From Vibrio pectenicida (GTDB lineage Bacteria > Pseudomonadota > Gammaproteobacteria > Enterobacterales > Vibrionaceae): a DNA stretch of 64,000 bases. Positions 17,133-25,464 of the stretch are shown here, in pieces. How positions within the stretch are numbered: the first letter of the stretch is position 1; the number at the start of each line of letters is the position of its first letter. A program made the translations under genes and the position numbers. The stretch lies in NCBI GenBank assembly GCA_024347015.1, contig AP024889.1:1426001-1490000 (forward strand), written 5' to 3'. A model generated the notes under the pieces. The model did not search any database. It was not told the origin of the DNA and worked only from the letters and a program-made list of their open reading frames with translations.

Positions 17133-17504
17133 ATGAGATTAGCTCACAAGCGTAAAGTGCAGATGAAATTGCAAAAACGAATTAAAGAAACGGTTGCAAA
17201 AGTCGAAACCCCTATAGAAGATAAACCGCTGGTCGAGAAAAAAATTGGAGCCGCTCCTGCAAAAAAGAAAGTAGGTGCAGCTAAAGATACGAACGCTTCA
17301 TTGACACCAAAACAGAAACAAGTATTAGAAATTGTTGCTGAAAATGCTGATGGCATCAACCCTAAAGGTATTGGCCTTGCTGCTGGTCAGGAAGAAGCCA
17401 AAGCCGCTTCTTGGGCGTCCACTGCACTTAAAAAACTATTAGAAGAAAACTTAGTAGCAAAAGAACAACTTGCGGGAAACAAAGTTATTTACAAGCCTAT
17501 TTGA
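17133..17504 (+). CDS. Small winged-helix (MarR-like) DNA-binding protein
   Basis: 123-aa basic protein. Residues about 1-55 are a Lys/Ala-rich, apparently disordered arm (KKKVGAAKDT). Residues about 60-123 look like a winged helix: SLTPKQKQVLEIVAENADGI, then KGIGLAAGQEEAKAASW and ALKKLLEENLVAKEQL with a beta wing ending in KVIYKPI. The frame opens at 17118, but ATG 17133 has GGAGAG 7 nt upstream, which itself overlaps the earlier ATG, so 17133 is preferred. Probably a nucleoid-associated or regulatory protein; no target is suggested by its neighbours. Confidence 0.85.
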   Translation: MRLAHKRKVQMKLQKRIKETVAKVETPIEDKPLVEKKIGAAPAKKKVGAAKDTNASLTPKQKQVLEIVAENADGINPKGIGLAAGQEEAKAASWASTALKKLLEENLVAKEQLAGNKVIYKPI

Positions 17505-17523
17505 TTTACACAGTATAAAGCGT

Positions 17524-17601
17524 AATGTAGTAAATCGGTTTTGTTTGCTACATTGTGTATTTTGCAAAAAGAGCTTCGATAATGTCGAGGCTCTTTTTTT
17601 G
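17524..17601 (+). terminator. Tandem hairpins and terminator after the winged-helix gene
   Basis: A first imperfect hairpin (AATGTAG with CTACATT, 17524-17554) is followed by a strong terminator: GAGCTTCGA (17571-17579) pairs with TCGAGGCTC (17585-17593), then eight T. Confidence 0.88.
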
Positions 17602-17693
17602 CGTCAAGTGAAAATACGCGATAATTTGGCTCATGGTCTGGCGTAATAATACTGTGATACAGTAGAAAATATATCCATTGAAAGAGTATCTCT

Positions 17694-18041
17694 ATGGCTT
17701 TTCCAACTAATATCCATCAGTCGTATCATGCCCACGTTTATTTTAACGATAAGAGTAGTGATTTTGCAGCCCAGTTAAGATCACAAGTTACTCAAAAATT
17801 CACGTTATCGGTGGGGCGTTTCAATCGAAAACTTGTGGGGCCACACACAATGTGGAGCTTTTCCATCACTTTTAAGAAAGAAGACTTTGAGGTATTGGTC
17901 CCATGGCTAGATAGTGCTCGTGGCAAGCTTTCAGTCTTGGTTCATGCTCTTACGGGTGATGACTTTAAAGATCATACAGACTTTGCCTATTGGCTGGGAA
18001 AAGAGGTTGAACTTGATCTTACGGCCCTTAACTTTTCTTAA
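17694..18041 (+). CDS. DOPA 4,5-dioxygenase family protein
   Basis: 115-aa protein of the small DOPA-dioxygenase family, distantly related to extradiol ring-cleavage enzymes. Conserved histidine clusters are visible: YHAHVYF near the start, VGPHTMWSF in the middle, and LVHALTGDDFKDHTDF before YWLG. Bacterial members are widespread and mostly uncharacterised, so the aromatic substrate is unknown. Monocistronic, with dps next downstream. No signal peptide. Confidence 0.85.
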   Translation: MAFPTNIHQSYHAHVYFNDKSSDFAAQLRSQVTQKFTLSVGRFNRKLVGPHTMWSFSITFKKEDFEVLVPWLDSARGKLSVLVHALTGDDFKDHTDFAYWLGKEVELDLTALNFS

Positions 18042-18182
18042 TGAACGACCTTTATACTTGATAGTTTAAACCTATTGATTTTATAGATAAGAATGTTTTC
18101 ATCAATCAAAAAGAAGTGCGTATATTGAACTTAAAGAAAGGCAAATGCCTGAGTAATTAAATAGATTGATGAGGAATAGGTT

Positions 18183-18659
18183 ATGACAAATCAAGTAAAC
18201 TTAATCGGCCTAAACAACGAAAAATCACAAGCACTGGCAAACGAATTAAATGGTTTGTTGGCCCATTATCAGGTGCTTTATATGAATACACGTGGCTATC
18301 ACTGGAATATTAAAGGCCAACAGTTTTTCGAACTTCACGAAAAATTTGAGGAAATCTATGTTGATCTTCAAACTAAAATTGATGAGCTAGCAGAACGTAT
18401 TTTAACTATTGGCTCTACGCCAGATCATAGTTTTAGCCAATATTTATCAAGAAGTAAGATTCAAGAACATCAAAATGCGACAACTGGTAAAGAGTGTATT
18501 CACGGGCTTGTCGAGGGGTTTAGCACGCTACTAACCCAACAGCGCCAAATTTTAGTTCAAGCAGAAGATGCAGATGACGAAGGAACTTCAGCTTTAATGG
18601 GTGATTATATTCGTGAACAAGAAAAATTAATGTGGATGTTTAATGCATATATGAACTAA
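18183..18659 (+). CDS. dps: Dps-family ferritin-like DNA-protecting protein
   Basis: 158-aa four-helix ferritin-like protein that would assemble into a 12-mer, oxidising Fe(II) with peroxide and protecting DNA. The ferroxidase ligands align with E. coli Dps at a constant offset of 11: His40, His52, Asp67 and Glu71, within RGYHWNIKG, LHEKFEEIY and IDELAERI. It lacks the long Lys-rich N-terminal tail of E. coli Dps, so direct DNA binding is uncertain. Strong-looking upstream region with GATGAGGAATAGGTT before the ATG. Single gene, presumably stress or stationary-phase induced. Confidence 0.93.
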   Translation: MTNQVNLIGLNNEKSQALANELNGLLAHYQVLYMNTRGYHWNIKGQQFFELHEKFEEIYVDLQTKIDELAERILTIGSTPDHSFSQYLSRSKIQEHQNATTGKECIHGLVEGFSTLLTQQRQILVQAEDADDEGTSALMGDYIREQEKLMWMFNAYMN

Positions 18660-18747
18660 TATGTATTTGGTTAAATGATCAGTTATTTCTTGAGTTATTG
18701 GTAAGGATACATATACTGTGTATATGACCAGTTACTGGAGGTGAATT

Positions 18748-18972
18748 ATGTTGTGGGATACCCTTGAACGCGTTAATCGCCTACGTCAAGTGGCGTTAAA
18801 TAACCCAGAATTTATTCGTTCGGCTAAAGCACATGAAAAAGCGCTAGATTCGCAGGAAACTGATAATGCTAAGGCTTTAAAATGTTCAGCTAAATCAAGA
18901 AAAGAAAAGGCTCTATCAGATATTTACCAGCAGTCAGAGTTTGGATATGACCCATGTGATTCACCTCATTAA
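18748..18972 (+). CDS. Small hypothetical protein (74 aa)
   Basis: 74-aa charged, helical protein with a strong Shine-Dalgarno (CTGGAGG, 7 nt before ATG) and a terminator directly after it, so it is very likely expressed. The N-terminus WDTLERVNRLRQVALNNPEF is amphipathic; the C-terminus is acidic and ends in DPCDSPH. Two Cys. I do not recognise the family. It follows dps by 88 nt and could share its transcript. Confidence 0.65.
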   Translation: MLWDTLERVNRLRQVALNNPEFIRSAKAHEKALDSQETDNAKALKCSAKSRKEKALSDIYQQSEFGYDPCDSPH

Positions 18973-18978
18973 TTAGAA

Positions 18979-19003
18979 GAAGCAGGCTAAGCCCTGCTTT
19001 TCC
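18979..19003. terminator. Hairpin terminator, possibly bidirectional
   Basis: AAGCAGG pairs with CCTGCTT around a six-base loop, with TTTTCC on the right and, read from the other strand, TTCTTCTAATT on the left. It ends the 74-aa ORF and could also end a leftward unit at 19007. Confidence 0.75.
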
Positions 19004-19006
19004 TGT

Positions 19007-19291
19007 CTATGACGTGTAAAAATAGGCCTTCATTGTTGCGTCTGTTGCAAGTTTTTTATCGCAGTGGGACTTTGAAGAAATTATTGAAGTTACTGTAGCT
19101 TTTGCTTCATCATTTCTGCCGAATAGAGCAACCATCCAACTTGCGGTGTTACTACTGCTTATCCCTTGTATTTTACCTTTACTAGATAGTGCAACCAGCA
19201 GTATCGGCAATATTGATATACTCCCTTTAGTAGTTTCAACTTGGTTTAAAAAATGACTCGTAAAGCTGGCATTTCTAATGTATGAGCTCAT
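19007..19291 (-). CDS. Possible 94-aa ORF or gene remnant
   Basis: An open frame of 94 codons fills most of the 420-bp gap between the 74-aa ORF and the dehydrogenase gene. It ends 4 nt before a hairpin that could terminate it. The product has a hydrophobic patch (ISILPILLVAL) and a plausible globular tail (SWMVALFGRNDEAK), but the start at 19291 has no ribosome-binding site and an in-frame stop lies just upstream. I do not recognise it. It may be the truncated end of a decayed gene, or a real small gene with a leaderless start. Confidence 0.3.
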   Translation of the reverse strand: MSSYIRNASFTSHFLNQVETTKGSISILPILLVALSSKGKIQGISSSNTASWMVALFGRNDEAKATVTSIISSKSHCDKKLATDATMKAYFYTS

Positions 19292-19393
19292 ATGAGATAA
19301 AAAATTTTCTTACCGCCAACCTAGTTGAAGCATTAATGTATGTGATATCATACTCAATTAGTTGAATTGTCTAATGAATTAGGATGTAAGTTC

Positions 19394-20269
19394 ATGATTG
19401 CAAAAAAGGTGGCGTTTATTGGCTTAGGTGTGATGGGGTATCCTATGGCGGGTCATCTTGCTAATGCAGGTTTTGAAACGCGAGTATACAATCGTACTCA
19501 AGCAAAAGCCGAGCAGTGGGTTGCACAGTATCAAGGTGAGTTCTCTTCAAAACCTAACACGGCAGCTCAAGGTTGTGATCTTGTTGCGGTCTGTGTTGGT
19601 AATGACGATGATGTTCGTAGCGTCGTTTTGGGTGAGGAAGGTGTACTTGCAGCAATGAAACAAGGGGCTATTTTAGTCGATCACACTACTACTTCAGCAG
19701 AACTAGCTCTGGAACTGGCTGAAGCCTGTGACAATAAAGGTGTATATTTTATTGATGCTCCCGTATCCGGAGGTCAAGCAGGTGCAGAAAGTGGTACTTT
19801 GACGATTATGTGCGGTGGAGCCCCCGAAGCATTTGACATAGTGTCTCCAATATTTGAGGTATATGCAAAACAAGCGGTTTTACTGGGTGATAATGGACAA
19901 GGTCAACGCTGCAAAATGGTTAATCAGATCTGTATCGCAGGTGTCTTACAGGGACTGAGTGAAGGGCTACAACTTGCACAGTCTGCTGGTTTAGATATAG
20001 AAAAAGTAGTTAATGTCTTAAAGCATGGAGCAGCAGGCTCATGGCAGATGGAAAACCGTGCTGTGACTATGTCACAAGGAAAGTTTGATTTTGGTTTTGC
20101 CATTGATTGGATGCGAAAAGATCTCGGAATCTGTTTAAATGAAGCACAAAGTAAGAATTTGACCTTACCAATGACAAAAGAGACAGATGCTAAGTATGCT
20201 TCTCTTCAGGAGCAAGGTCTGGGCCGAATGGATACATCTGTTTTAATTAAATATTATAAAAAATCGTGA
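19394..20269 (+). CDS. NAD(P)-dependent beta-hydroxyacid dehydrogenase family protein
   Basis: 291-aa cytoplasmic oxidoreductase of the 3-hydroxyisobutyrate dehydrogenase / tartronate-semialdehyde reductase family. The Rossmann motif GLGVMGYPMAGHLA is near the start. The substrate motif FIDAPVSGGQAGAESGTL and the catalytic Lys in QRCKMVNQI follow; a C-terminal helical domain completes the normal length. The frame opens at a TTG at 19367, but ATG 19394 directly precedes the Rossmann strand and has TAGGAT upstream, so it is preferred. The substrate cannot be fixed from context: monocistronic and unlinked to a valine or glycerate pathway. Confidence 0.9.
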   Translation: MIAKKVAFIGLGVMGYPMAGHLANAGFETRVYNRTQAKAEQWVAQYQGEFSSKPNTAAQGCDLVAVCVGNDDDVRSVVLGEEGVLAAMKQGAILVDHTTTSAELALELAEACDNKGVYFIDAPVSGGQAGAESGTLTIMCGGAPEAFDIVSPIFEVYAKQAVLLGDNGQGQRCKMVNQICIAGVLQGLSEGLQLAQSAGLDIEKVVNVLKHGAAGSWQMENRAVTMSQGKFDFGFAIDWMRKDLGICLNEAQSKNLTLPMTKETDAKYASLQEQGLGRMDTSVLIKYYKKS

Positions 20270-20453
20270 TATGATATTGGTAATGCATTATGATTTAAAT
20301 GCAATTAATTTCTTATTTTTGAGAATTTGAAACTATAGAAAGCACTAAACTTATTCTTATAACAGTCGATAATACTAATGTAGGTTGAAGAGACTATATT
20401 GTTAGGAAGATAAGGTCATAAGCTTGATTAACTGGAGTGATAGGAGGTAGTTG

Positions 20454-20801
20454 ATGAATGAGTTAGAGCAAAAACGAGAATTTTATCGCTTAAAGTATCC
20501 TAAGAAAGCTAGGCCTTGTGTACGTTTATATAATCAGATTTTCTATGTAACCGAGGTTTCTGAGGGTGGGATACGTGTAGTCATGAACATGTTTACTGAC
20601 TGGTATAAAGGTCTTTCAATGTCGGGTACCCTTGAGCTGAATAGTAGTACAAAAATAGATGTTGAAGGTGCTGTGTTGCGTTTTGACAATGGAGAAGTAG
20701 TTGTCAAGTTGAAGCAAGGTCCTACTTTCAAGAATATGGTAGAAGAGCAACGACATATCCGCCAAGAATATCCGACGCATTTTGTTCGTGTGGCTTCTTA
20801 A
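20454..20801 (+). CDS. PilZ-domain protein (putative c-di-GMP receptor)
   Basis: 115-aa single-domain PilZ protein. The first ligand motif RxxxR is seen as REFYR followed by LKYP; the second, usually D/NxSxxG, is seen as EVSEGG, keeping Ser and Gly but with Glu at the first position. The frame opens one codon earlier at TTG, but ATG 20454 has a perfect AGGAGG 6 nt away. It binds c-di-GMP if the variant second motif is tolerated. Other c-di-GMP genes at 53 and 63826 are distant and not operonic. Confidence 0.85.
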   Translation: MNELEQKREFYRLKYPKKARPCVRLYNQIFYVTEVSEGGIRVVMNMFTDWYKGLSMSGTLELNSSTKIDVEGAVLRFDNGEVVVKLKQGPTFKNMVEEQRHIRQEYPTHFVRVAS

Positions 20802-21015
20802 ACAGAATGATGCAGTAATCAATTGTTTCACACTCCCACAATAAAAATTATTACACTCCTCACTTAAAGTTAATTGTTATTTTAAGGGCTGTTTACAATC
20901 TTTATTTTTATCGATATTGCTTCTGAGCACTAATCTAACGATATGATAGAGGTTCTGCATTTTACCAAAAGTAGATATTATACAGTTAACCCATATGCAC
21001 TAATAAGGACATCAA

Positions 21016-21435
21016 GTGATTACATTCCAGAATACGTCTGATTTGAGTAAATCCGCTGAGATAACCTACAGCAATATGCAACCATACTACCTGGGTTATG
21101 GAGCAGATTGGGATCTGAATACCATAAAGCAGAAGATCTCAACGTTAAAGAATATTGATATTTTGTTTGACAGAATAGTGGTTGGGGTTATTCGTTTAGA
21201 GAAAGATTCTGAAAGCTTTTATCTGCGAGATTTACAAGTTAGTGAAAGCCACCAAAATAGGGGCATTGGTGCGGCAGCTTTCGAAGAAGTTAAACGTTTA
21301 GCTATTTCCGCAGGTGCAAACATAGTTAGATTGAGAGTGTTTAAAACTAGTCCTGCATATCATTTATATCAGCGATTAGGTTTTATTGTCGAGAAGGAAG
21401 AAGAGAAGTTTTATTGTATGCAATTCAACTTGTAG
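21016..21435 (+). CDS. GNAT-family N-acetyltransferase
   Basis: 139-aa acetyltransferase with a GTG start behind AAGGAC. Motif A is visible as LQVSESHQNRGIGAAAF, followed by the late motif FKTSPAYHLYQRLGF. The substrate is unknown. First member of a run of small accessory-type genes to 26.6 kb, several of them acetyltransferases. Confidence 0.85.
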   Translation: MITFQNTSDLSKSAEITYSNMQPYYLGYGADWDLNTIKQKISTLKNIDILFDRIVVGVIRLEKDSESFYLRDLQVSESHQNRGIGAAAFEEVKRLAISAGANIVRLRVFKTSPAYHLYQRLGFIVEKEEEKFYCMQFNL

Positions 21436-21588
21436 TGTATGTAATTTTTTTTTAGTAACAGATATTGTCATTATTGAAAGCTAAGCTTTGGTCACGGTAT
21501 TTTTCTCTAAAGTCTAATTCTCTCAACTTAGTGGTGCATTCCATTCTTTAAAAATAATTGATCGTAAATATTTTTGGAGGAAATTATT

Positions 21589-22134
21589 TTGAATAAACGA
21601 ATTGTTTTTACAGGTGGTCCAGGTGGCGGTAAAACATCAGTATTAACGTATTTACATCGCTTGGGTTATGAGTGCGCACCAGAATCAGGGCGGCGAGTGA
21701 TCCAAGATCAGACGGCATCAGGTGGCATGGCGCTTCCATGGAAAGACAAGACAGCATTTCGCGACCAAATGGCTATGCAGGAGATTCTTAACCACAAACA
21801 ATACACCGGCTCAGACATAATGTTTTATGATCGAAGCATCATAGATTGTTATGGATACAGTCAACTTGAGCAAATCTTCCTATCTACAGATCTGATAAAT
21901 CGATGTAATGAACTCATGTATAACCCAAAGGTTTTTATATTTCCTCCTTGGGAGGAAATTTATGAAAATGATGCTGAGCGCAGGCAAGATTTTAGTCAAG
22001 CGGTTGCGACGTATTATGAGATGGTAAAAGCATACAGAAATTTTGGCTATAAATTGATTGAGGTACCCAAAACTTCAGTTGTCGAGCGAGCAGAGTTTAT
22101 CATTAATCAATTGTCCGTCAGGGGAATAGTTTAA
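21589..22134 (+). CDS. Small AAA/P-loop NTPase (AAA_28-like)
   Basis: 181-aa nucleotide-binding protein with a Walker A GGPGGGKTS at the N-terminus and a FYDRSIIDCYGY segment typical of the AAA_28/NadR-kinase-like group, which includes putative kinases. Start: the open frame begins at 21574, but TTG 21589 lies 8 nt after GGAGG and immediately precedes the P-loop strand (NKRIVFTGG), so TTG is taken. No partner gene suggests a substrate; kinase activity on a small metabolite is possible. Confidence 0.82.
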   Translation: MNKRIVFTGGPGGGKTSVLTYLHRLGYECAPESGRRVIQDQTASGGMALPWKDKTAFRDQMAMQEILNHKQYTGSDIMFYDRSIIDCYGYSQLEQIFLSTDLINRCNELMYNPKVFIFPPWEEIYENDAERRQDFSQAVATYYEMVKAYRNFGYKLIEVPKTSVVERAEFIINQLSVRGIV

Positions 22135-22224
22135 GTATTTATCGTTCTTAGCTCTTTGTGCCACTTTAATGCTTTTGCTGCACCTTTTTCTTAGAGTGAG
22201 TTATTAAGTGAAGAGGAATTTACT

Positions 22225-22635
22225 TTGAATTATGAGCAGTTTAATGCATTTTGTCGTTCGCTCCCGGATACATCATATGCCGTTCAAGGTGGTAATAGCC
22301 ACATATGGAAAATTAACGAAAAAATTTTTGCTATTGGTGGTAGAGGCCGCAGTGGTAAACCTTCTTTTAGTTTCAAAACGTCAGATTCAAATTACGAATT
22401 TTTGAAAGGCCATAAAGGCTATTCTCCAGCCCCTCATGCGGGGAGCCGTGGCGGGAAATGGATCCAGCAACTTGATACGACTTGGTATCGAGATGACGAG
22501 CTGAAGCATTATATAACGGAGTCTTATCGTATGGTATTAAAGAGCAAAAATAAGACCCAGAAAACGGACTCAGGCGATGTTGCACTTGGTATCGGAAACT
22601 ACAATGGGTTGAACAGTCAGTCAACTAAGCAATAA
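22225..22635 (+). CDS. MmcQ/YjbR-family protein
   Basis: 136-aa protein of the MmcQ/YjbR fold, a double-wing DNA-binding-like family of unknown function. Typical features are FCRSLPDTSYAV near the start, the strand WKINEKIFAIGG, and FLKGHKGYSPAP in the middle, ending with ESYRMVLKS. The TTG start (22225) has GAGGAA 8 nt upstream and no ATG or GTG alternative fits. The last 25 residues are low complexity. Second TTG-start gene in a row. Confidence 0.8.
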   Translation: MNYEQFNAFCRSLPDTSYAVQGGNSHIWKINEKIFAIGGRGRSGKPSFSFKTSDSNYEFLKGHKGYSPAPHAGSRGGKWIQQLDTTWYRDDELKHYITESYRMVLKSKNKTQKTDSGDVALGIGNYNGLNSQSTKQ

Positions 22636-22814
22636 TTTTCTTTGTAGTTATGTAGAATCTATTCCATCCGTTTCAAACTAACATATAGTTTTCATAAGTG
22701 GCTCTTGTCACGAATTATAATCGTTTTTATTGGTAGATTGAACAAATGGGATGCCAATAACGTCCCACTTTATTTAAGGCCAAAATATTTATTGTGAGGT
22801 ATAAGGAAAATAGA

Positions 22815-23246
22815 TTGCTAAATGACGTTATAATCACTTCTAATGAAAATACATTTTTGCCAACGCTTAGACAGATATATTTGGCTTCAAGAAAAGCGAC
22901 TTTCGAGTGGTTGAATGCCGATCAGTTTTGTATTTCTGACTATGATGAAGATGTGGAAGGCGAGCAGATATGGGTAGCCCTATATAAAGGTAAACCAATT
23001 GGATTTGTTTCTATCTGGGAGCCAGAATACTTTATACATCATTTTTATGTTTCGCCTGAATATTTGAGAAAAGGAGTTGGTTTCAAGTTACTTGAGTTTG
23101 TTAAATCCCGTTACGCTAGATTAAGCCTAAAATGCATGCAGCCCAATACACCAGCGTTAAAGTTCTATCAATCTCAGGGCTTTATTAGCCAATCACAACA
23201 CATGGATGAATTTGGTGAATACCATTATTTAACCTATAAGGAATAG
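22815..23246 (+). CDS. GNAT-family N-acetyltransferase
   Basis: About 143-aa acetyltransferase: IHHFYVSPEYLRKGVGFKLL is motif A and NTPALKFYQSQGF the late motif. The frame begins at GTG 22794, but AAGG at 22803-22806 lies 8 nt before TTG 22815, making that the better start; the added seven residues carry no domain. Its stop is followed within 6 nt by the VOC gene, whose ribosome-binding site overlaps this stop region, so the pair is coupled. Confidence 0.8.
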   Translation: MLNDVIITSNENTFLPTLRQIYLASRKATFEWLNADQFCISDYDEDVEGEQIWVALYKGKPIGFVSIWEPEYFIHHFYVSPEYLRKGVGFKLLEFVKSRYARLSLKCMQPNTPALKFYQSQGFISQSQHMDEFGEYHYLTYKE

Positions 23247-23252
23247 AGTATT

Positions 23253-23609
23253 TTGCACAAACCAGTTGCACTTCTTGTGCATGTGCCTGATGTATCTCAA
23301 GGCTTTAAATGGTACCAAAAAGCATTTCCTTTTGCTTCTTCTCGGTATTTGCCAGAGTTTGATTTTACTGTGCTCGATATCGAAGGCTTTTCATTAGAGC
23401 TTGTCCAAGCAGATGACAAGGTCCCGTCTGGGAAATCAGGAATCGTTCTTTATTGGTCGGTAGAAAATCTTAGGGAGTCGATGGATTTTCTGCACTCTAT
23501 CGGAGCAACCTTATACCGCGGTCCTATGGAGATAAAGGGAGGTATTTCTATATGCCAGATGGAAGACCCGTTTGGCAATCTTATAGGCTTGCGTGGTTTT
23601 AATGTTTAA
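23253..23609 (+). CDS. VOC/glyoxalase-superfamily protein
   Basis: 118-aa single VOC domain beginning at once with PVALLVHVPDVSQGFKWYQKAF and ending MEDPFGNLIGLRGF. It has the paired beta-alpha-beta modules and the His/Glu positions of metal-binding members. TTG start with AAGGAA 9 nt upstream, located across the preceding gene's stop. Bleomycin/fosfomycin-resistance-like and lyase members look alike, so no reaction is assigned. Confidence 0.82.
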   Translation: MHKPVALLVHVPDVSQGFKWYQKAFPFASSRYLPEFDFTVLDIEGFSLELVQADDKVPSGKSGIVLYWSVENLRESMDFLHSIGATLYRGPMEIKGGISICQMEDPFGNLIGLRGFNV

Positions 23610-23638
23610 AACAGCCACTCAATATTGAGTGGCTGTTT
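23609..23638. terminator. Perfect bidirectional terminator between convergent genes
   Basis: A 30-bp perfect palindrome, AAACAGCCACTCAAT then its complement ending GGCTGTTT, separates the VOC gene from the leftward DUF2058 gene and carries A/T arms on both sides. Confidence 0.93.
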
Positions 23639-23641
23639 GAA

Positions 23642-24163
23642 TTACCACATAAGGTCATCAGGTACGGCAAAGTCTGCGTACGGATCGTCTTCTGCCGGGA
23701 TGTCAGATTCAGGCTCTTTTAGCTCAATAATGGTCTGGTTATCGCGTTGAGTGATTTTGTTTGCAACAACACTAGGGATTACGGCATATCCTTCACCACA
23801 ACGTGCAATGGCGAGAATTCCTTTTATGAGCTGCTCACGCATTAGAGTATCTACGTACAATGACTTAACCAGAGTCCCATCGGTGAAATTGTATTTGATA
23901 TCACCATTACTCAGGTTGAGCTTGTTCATTTCAATCAGTTGTCTGATTTGGAATTGGATCTCTTTGCTAAGGCGTTGTTCATTTTGTTCAGTGCTGAGCG
24001 CTTTGTCGCGTTCTAGTTGCTGAAGTTTTTGTTCTTCAACAGCCGCTTTAACTTCACGCGCCTGAACTCGCGATTTTTTGGAGCTTTTTTTGACCTTTTT
24101 TAGTTTTTTTTCATTAACTAAACCAGCTTTCAACATTTGTTCTTGCAGCGATAGCTTTGCCAT
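23642..24163 (-). CDS. DUF2058 family protein (YaiL-like)
   Basis: 173-aa nucleoprotein/polynucleotide-associated family protein as in E. coli YaiL. The N-terminus MAKLSLQEQMLKAGLV is diagnostic, followed by a highly basic stretch (KKLKKVKKSSKKSR), a coiled segment, and a small beta domain with YNFTDGTLVKSLYV and YAVIP. Acidic tail ending DDLMW. Function unknown; probably binds nucleic acid. Convergent with the VOC gene through a shared terminator. Confidence 0.9.
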   Translation of the reverse strand: MAKLSLQEQMLKAGLVNEKKLKKVKKSSKKSRVQAREVKAAVEEQKLQQLERDKALSTEQNEQRLSKEIQFQIRQLIEMNKLNLSNGDIKYNFTDGTLVKSLYVDTLMREQLIKGILAIARCGEGYAVIPSVVANKITQRDNQTIIELKEPESDIPAEDDPYADFAVPDDLMW

Positions 24164-24369
24164 GGTGTTTCCATTATTAATAAATAAATGCCGCTATTTT
24201 ATAGATACATGGCGAGCAAATAAAGAGGGTTTAACTTACTCAATTCTATGGCTTCTTCAAATTTAAAGTTGACCTGTTTCATTCGGCTCTTTTGTGCTAA
24301 GTTCGAACATTATTATAACCTTTGTTATTAGTTAAGTGCTGAGAAAAGTGGGGGATATATAGAGGGAAT

Positions 24370-24900
24370 ATGAAGACGATTGAGACAGAGAGGCTAGTGA
24401 TGAGCCAAGTCAAAGAGATTGATATAGATATTTATCGCAAAATACTTAGTTCAATTCATCTGACCAAGTTTTTACCTAAAGGTAAGGCTTATACTGAGAC
24501 TGAAATCCAATGTACACATAGAAATAGAATTGCACACTGGGTCCATGGCTTTGGATCGTACGTTATAAACTTAAAGTCTCACCCAGACAAAAAAATTGGT
24601 TATGTTGGCGTTGAGCTATGTGAAGATCCAAACTTTAGTGATATCAGATATGGTATGCTGCAAGAGTATCAATGTAAAGGCTATGTTCTAGAAGCATCAG
24701 TAGCAGTTATTAGAGAAACATTCGGTTTGAACAAGCACAAACGGATATATGGCGTATCCATGATAGAAAACTTACCATCGGTTTCAGTTCTTAGAAAACT
24801 TGGGATGACACCAGAACCAAATTTAAATATCTATCAGGATTGCGATGAACTCATTACATTCTCTATTGATCAAAAAACGGCGTATGATTTACAAAACTAG
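24370..24900 (+). CDS. GNAT-family N-acetyltransferase (RimJ/RimL-like)
   Basis: 176-aa acetyltransferase beginning ETERLVMSQV, as in RimJ/RimL/SpeG-type enzymes that modify protein N-termini or small molecules. Motif A is IRYGMLQEYQCKGYVLEA (with Lys-Gly-Tyr rather than the usual GxG/A), and ENLPSVSVLRKLGM is the late motif. RBS GAGGGAATATG is close to the ATG. The substrate is unknown. Monocistronic. Confidence 0.85.
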   Translation: MKTIETERLVMSQVKEIDIDIYRKILSSIHLTKFLPKGKAYTETEIQCTHRNRIAHWVHGFGSYVINLKSHPDKKIGYVGVELCEDPNFSDIRYGMLQEYQCKGYVLEASVAVIRETFGLNKHKRIYGVSMIENLPSVSVLRKLGMTPEPNLNIYQDCDELITFSIDQKTAYDLQN

Positions 24901-25041
24901 CTCTTTGTTGAGTCTTTATGTTAGAAGCATGTAAAAATCTTTACTCTCGGCTGCTTTAGTATTGATTTGGTTAGTATGAATAATTTTAATAGTTATTAAT
25001 GCTATCTTTTGTTCTAAAGGTCTAGGACCGGAGGGTGAAGT

Positions 25042-25443
25042 ATGATTGTTGTTGCGCGTTTTTCGTTTCCACACGAAGCTCATATTGCTAAAACAAGCCT
25101 TGAGGCTGCTGGTATTGAAAGCTACATTGCCGATGAGCACACTGTGAATACGCAATGGTTGTATTCAAATGCGATCGGCGGGGTACGCCTAATGATCGCT
25201 GAACAGGATTTAGAACAAGCTTCGCTCATTCTAGATACCGACTTTTCTACAGCATTAAGTGCTGAAAAAAGCGCCACTTCACAAGATTGTTGTCCAGAAT
25301 GTGGTAGTGTAAATATTGAACCATTTACCAAAGGAAAACGGTCAGCTTTTTTGGTGTTTATATTGCTCGGATTTCCACTGTTTTTCTATAAGCATGGTTA
25401 TCGATGTAGTGAATGTGAGCATTTTTGTGAAAATGTGGAATAG
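25042..25443 (+). CDS. DUF2007 domain protein with C-terminal zinc ribbon
   Basis: 133-aa protein. Residues about 1-70 are a DUF2007 putative signal-transducing domain (VVARFSFPHEAHIAKTSLEAAGI, then GGVRLMIAEQDLEQA). The C-terminal part has two Cys pairs, CPECGS and CSECEHFC, flanking one hydrophobic segment (FLVFILLGFPLFF), so it looks like a zinc ribbon interrupted by a membrane helix. Strong Shine-Dalgarno CGGAGG. The next gene starts 21 nt later, suggesting cotranscription with the flavin reductase. Confidence 0.83.
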   Translation: MIVVARFSFPHEAHIAKTSLEAAGIESYIADEHTVNTQWLYSNAIGGVRLMIAEQDLEQASLILDTDFSTALSAEKSATSQDCCPECGSVNIEPFTKGKRSAFLVFILLGFPLFFYKHGYRCSECEHFCENVE

Positions 25444-25464
25444 CTAAATTATTGGAGGGTTCCA

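Noticed and set aside
1937..20303. Exact 16-base match ATTATGATTTAAATGC at 1937-1952 and about 20288-20303
   Set aside because: AT-rich 16-mers are expected to recur by chance in a window this size; one copy is before a gene and the other after one, so no common role.
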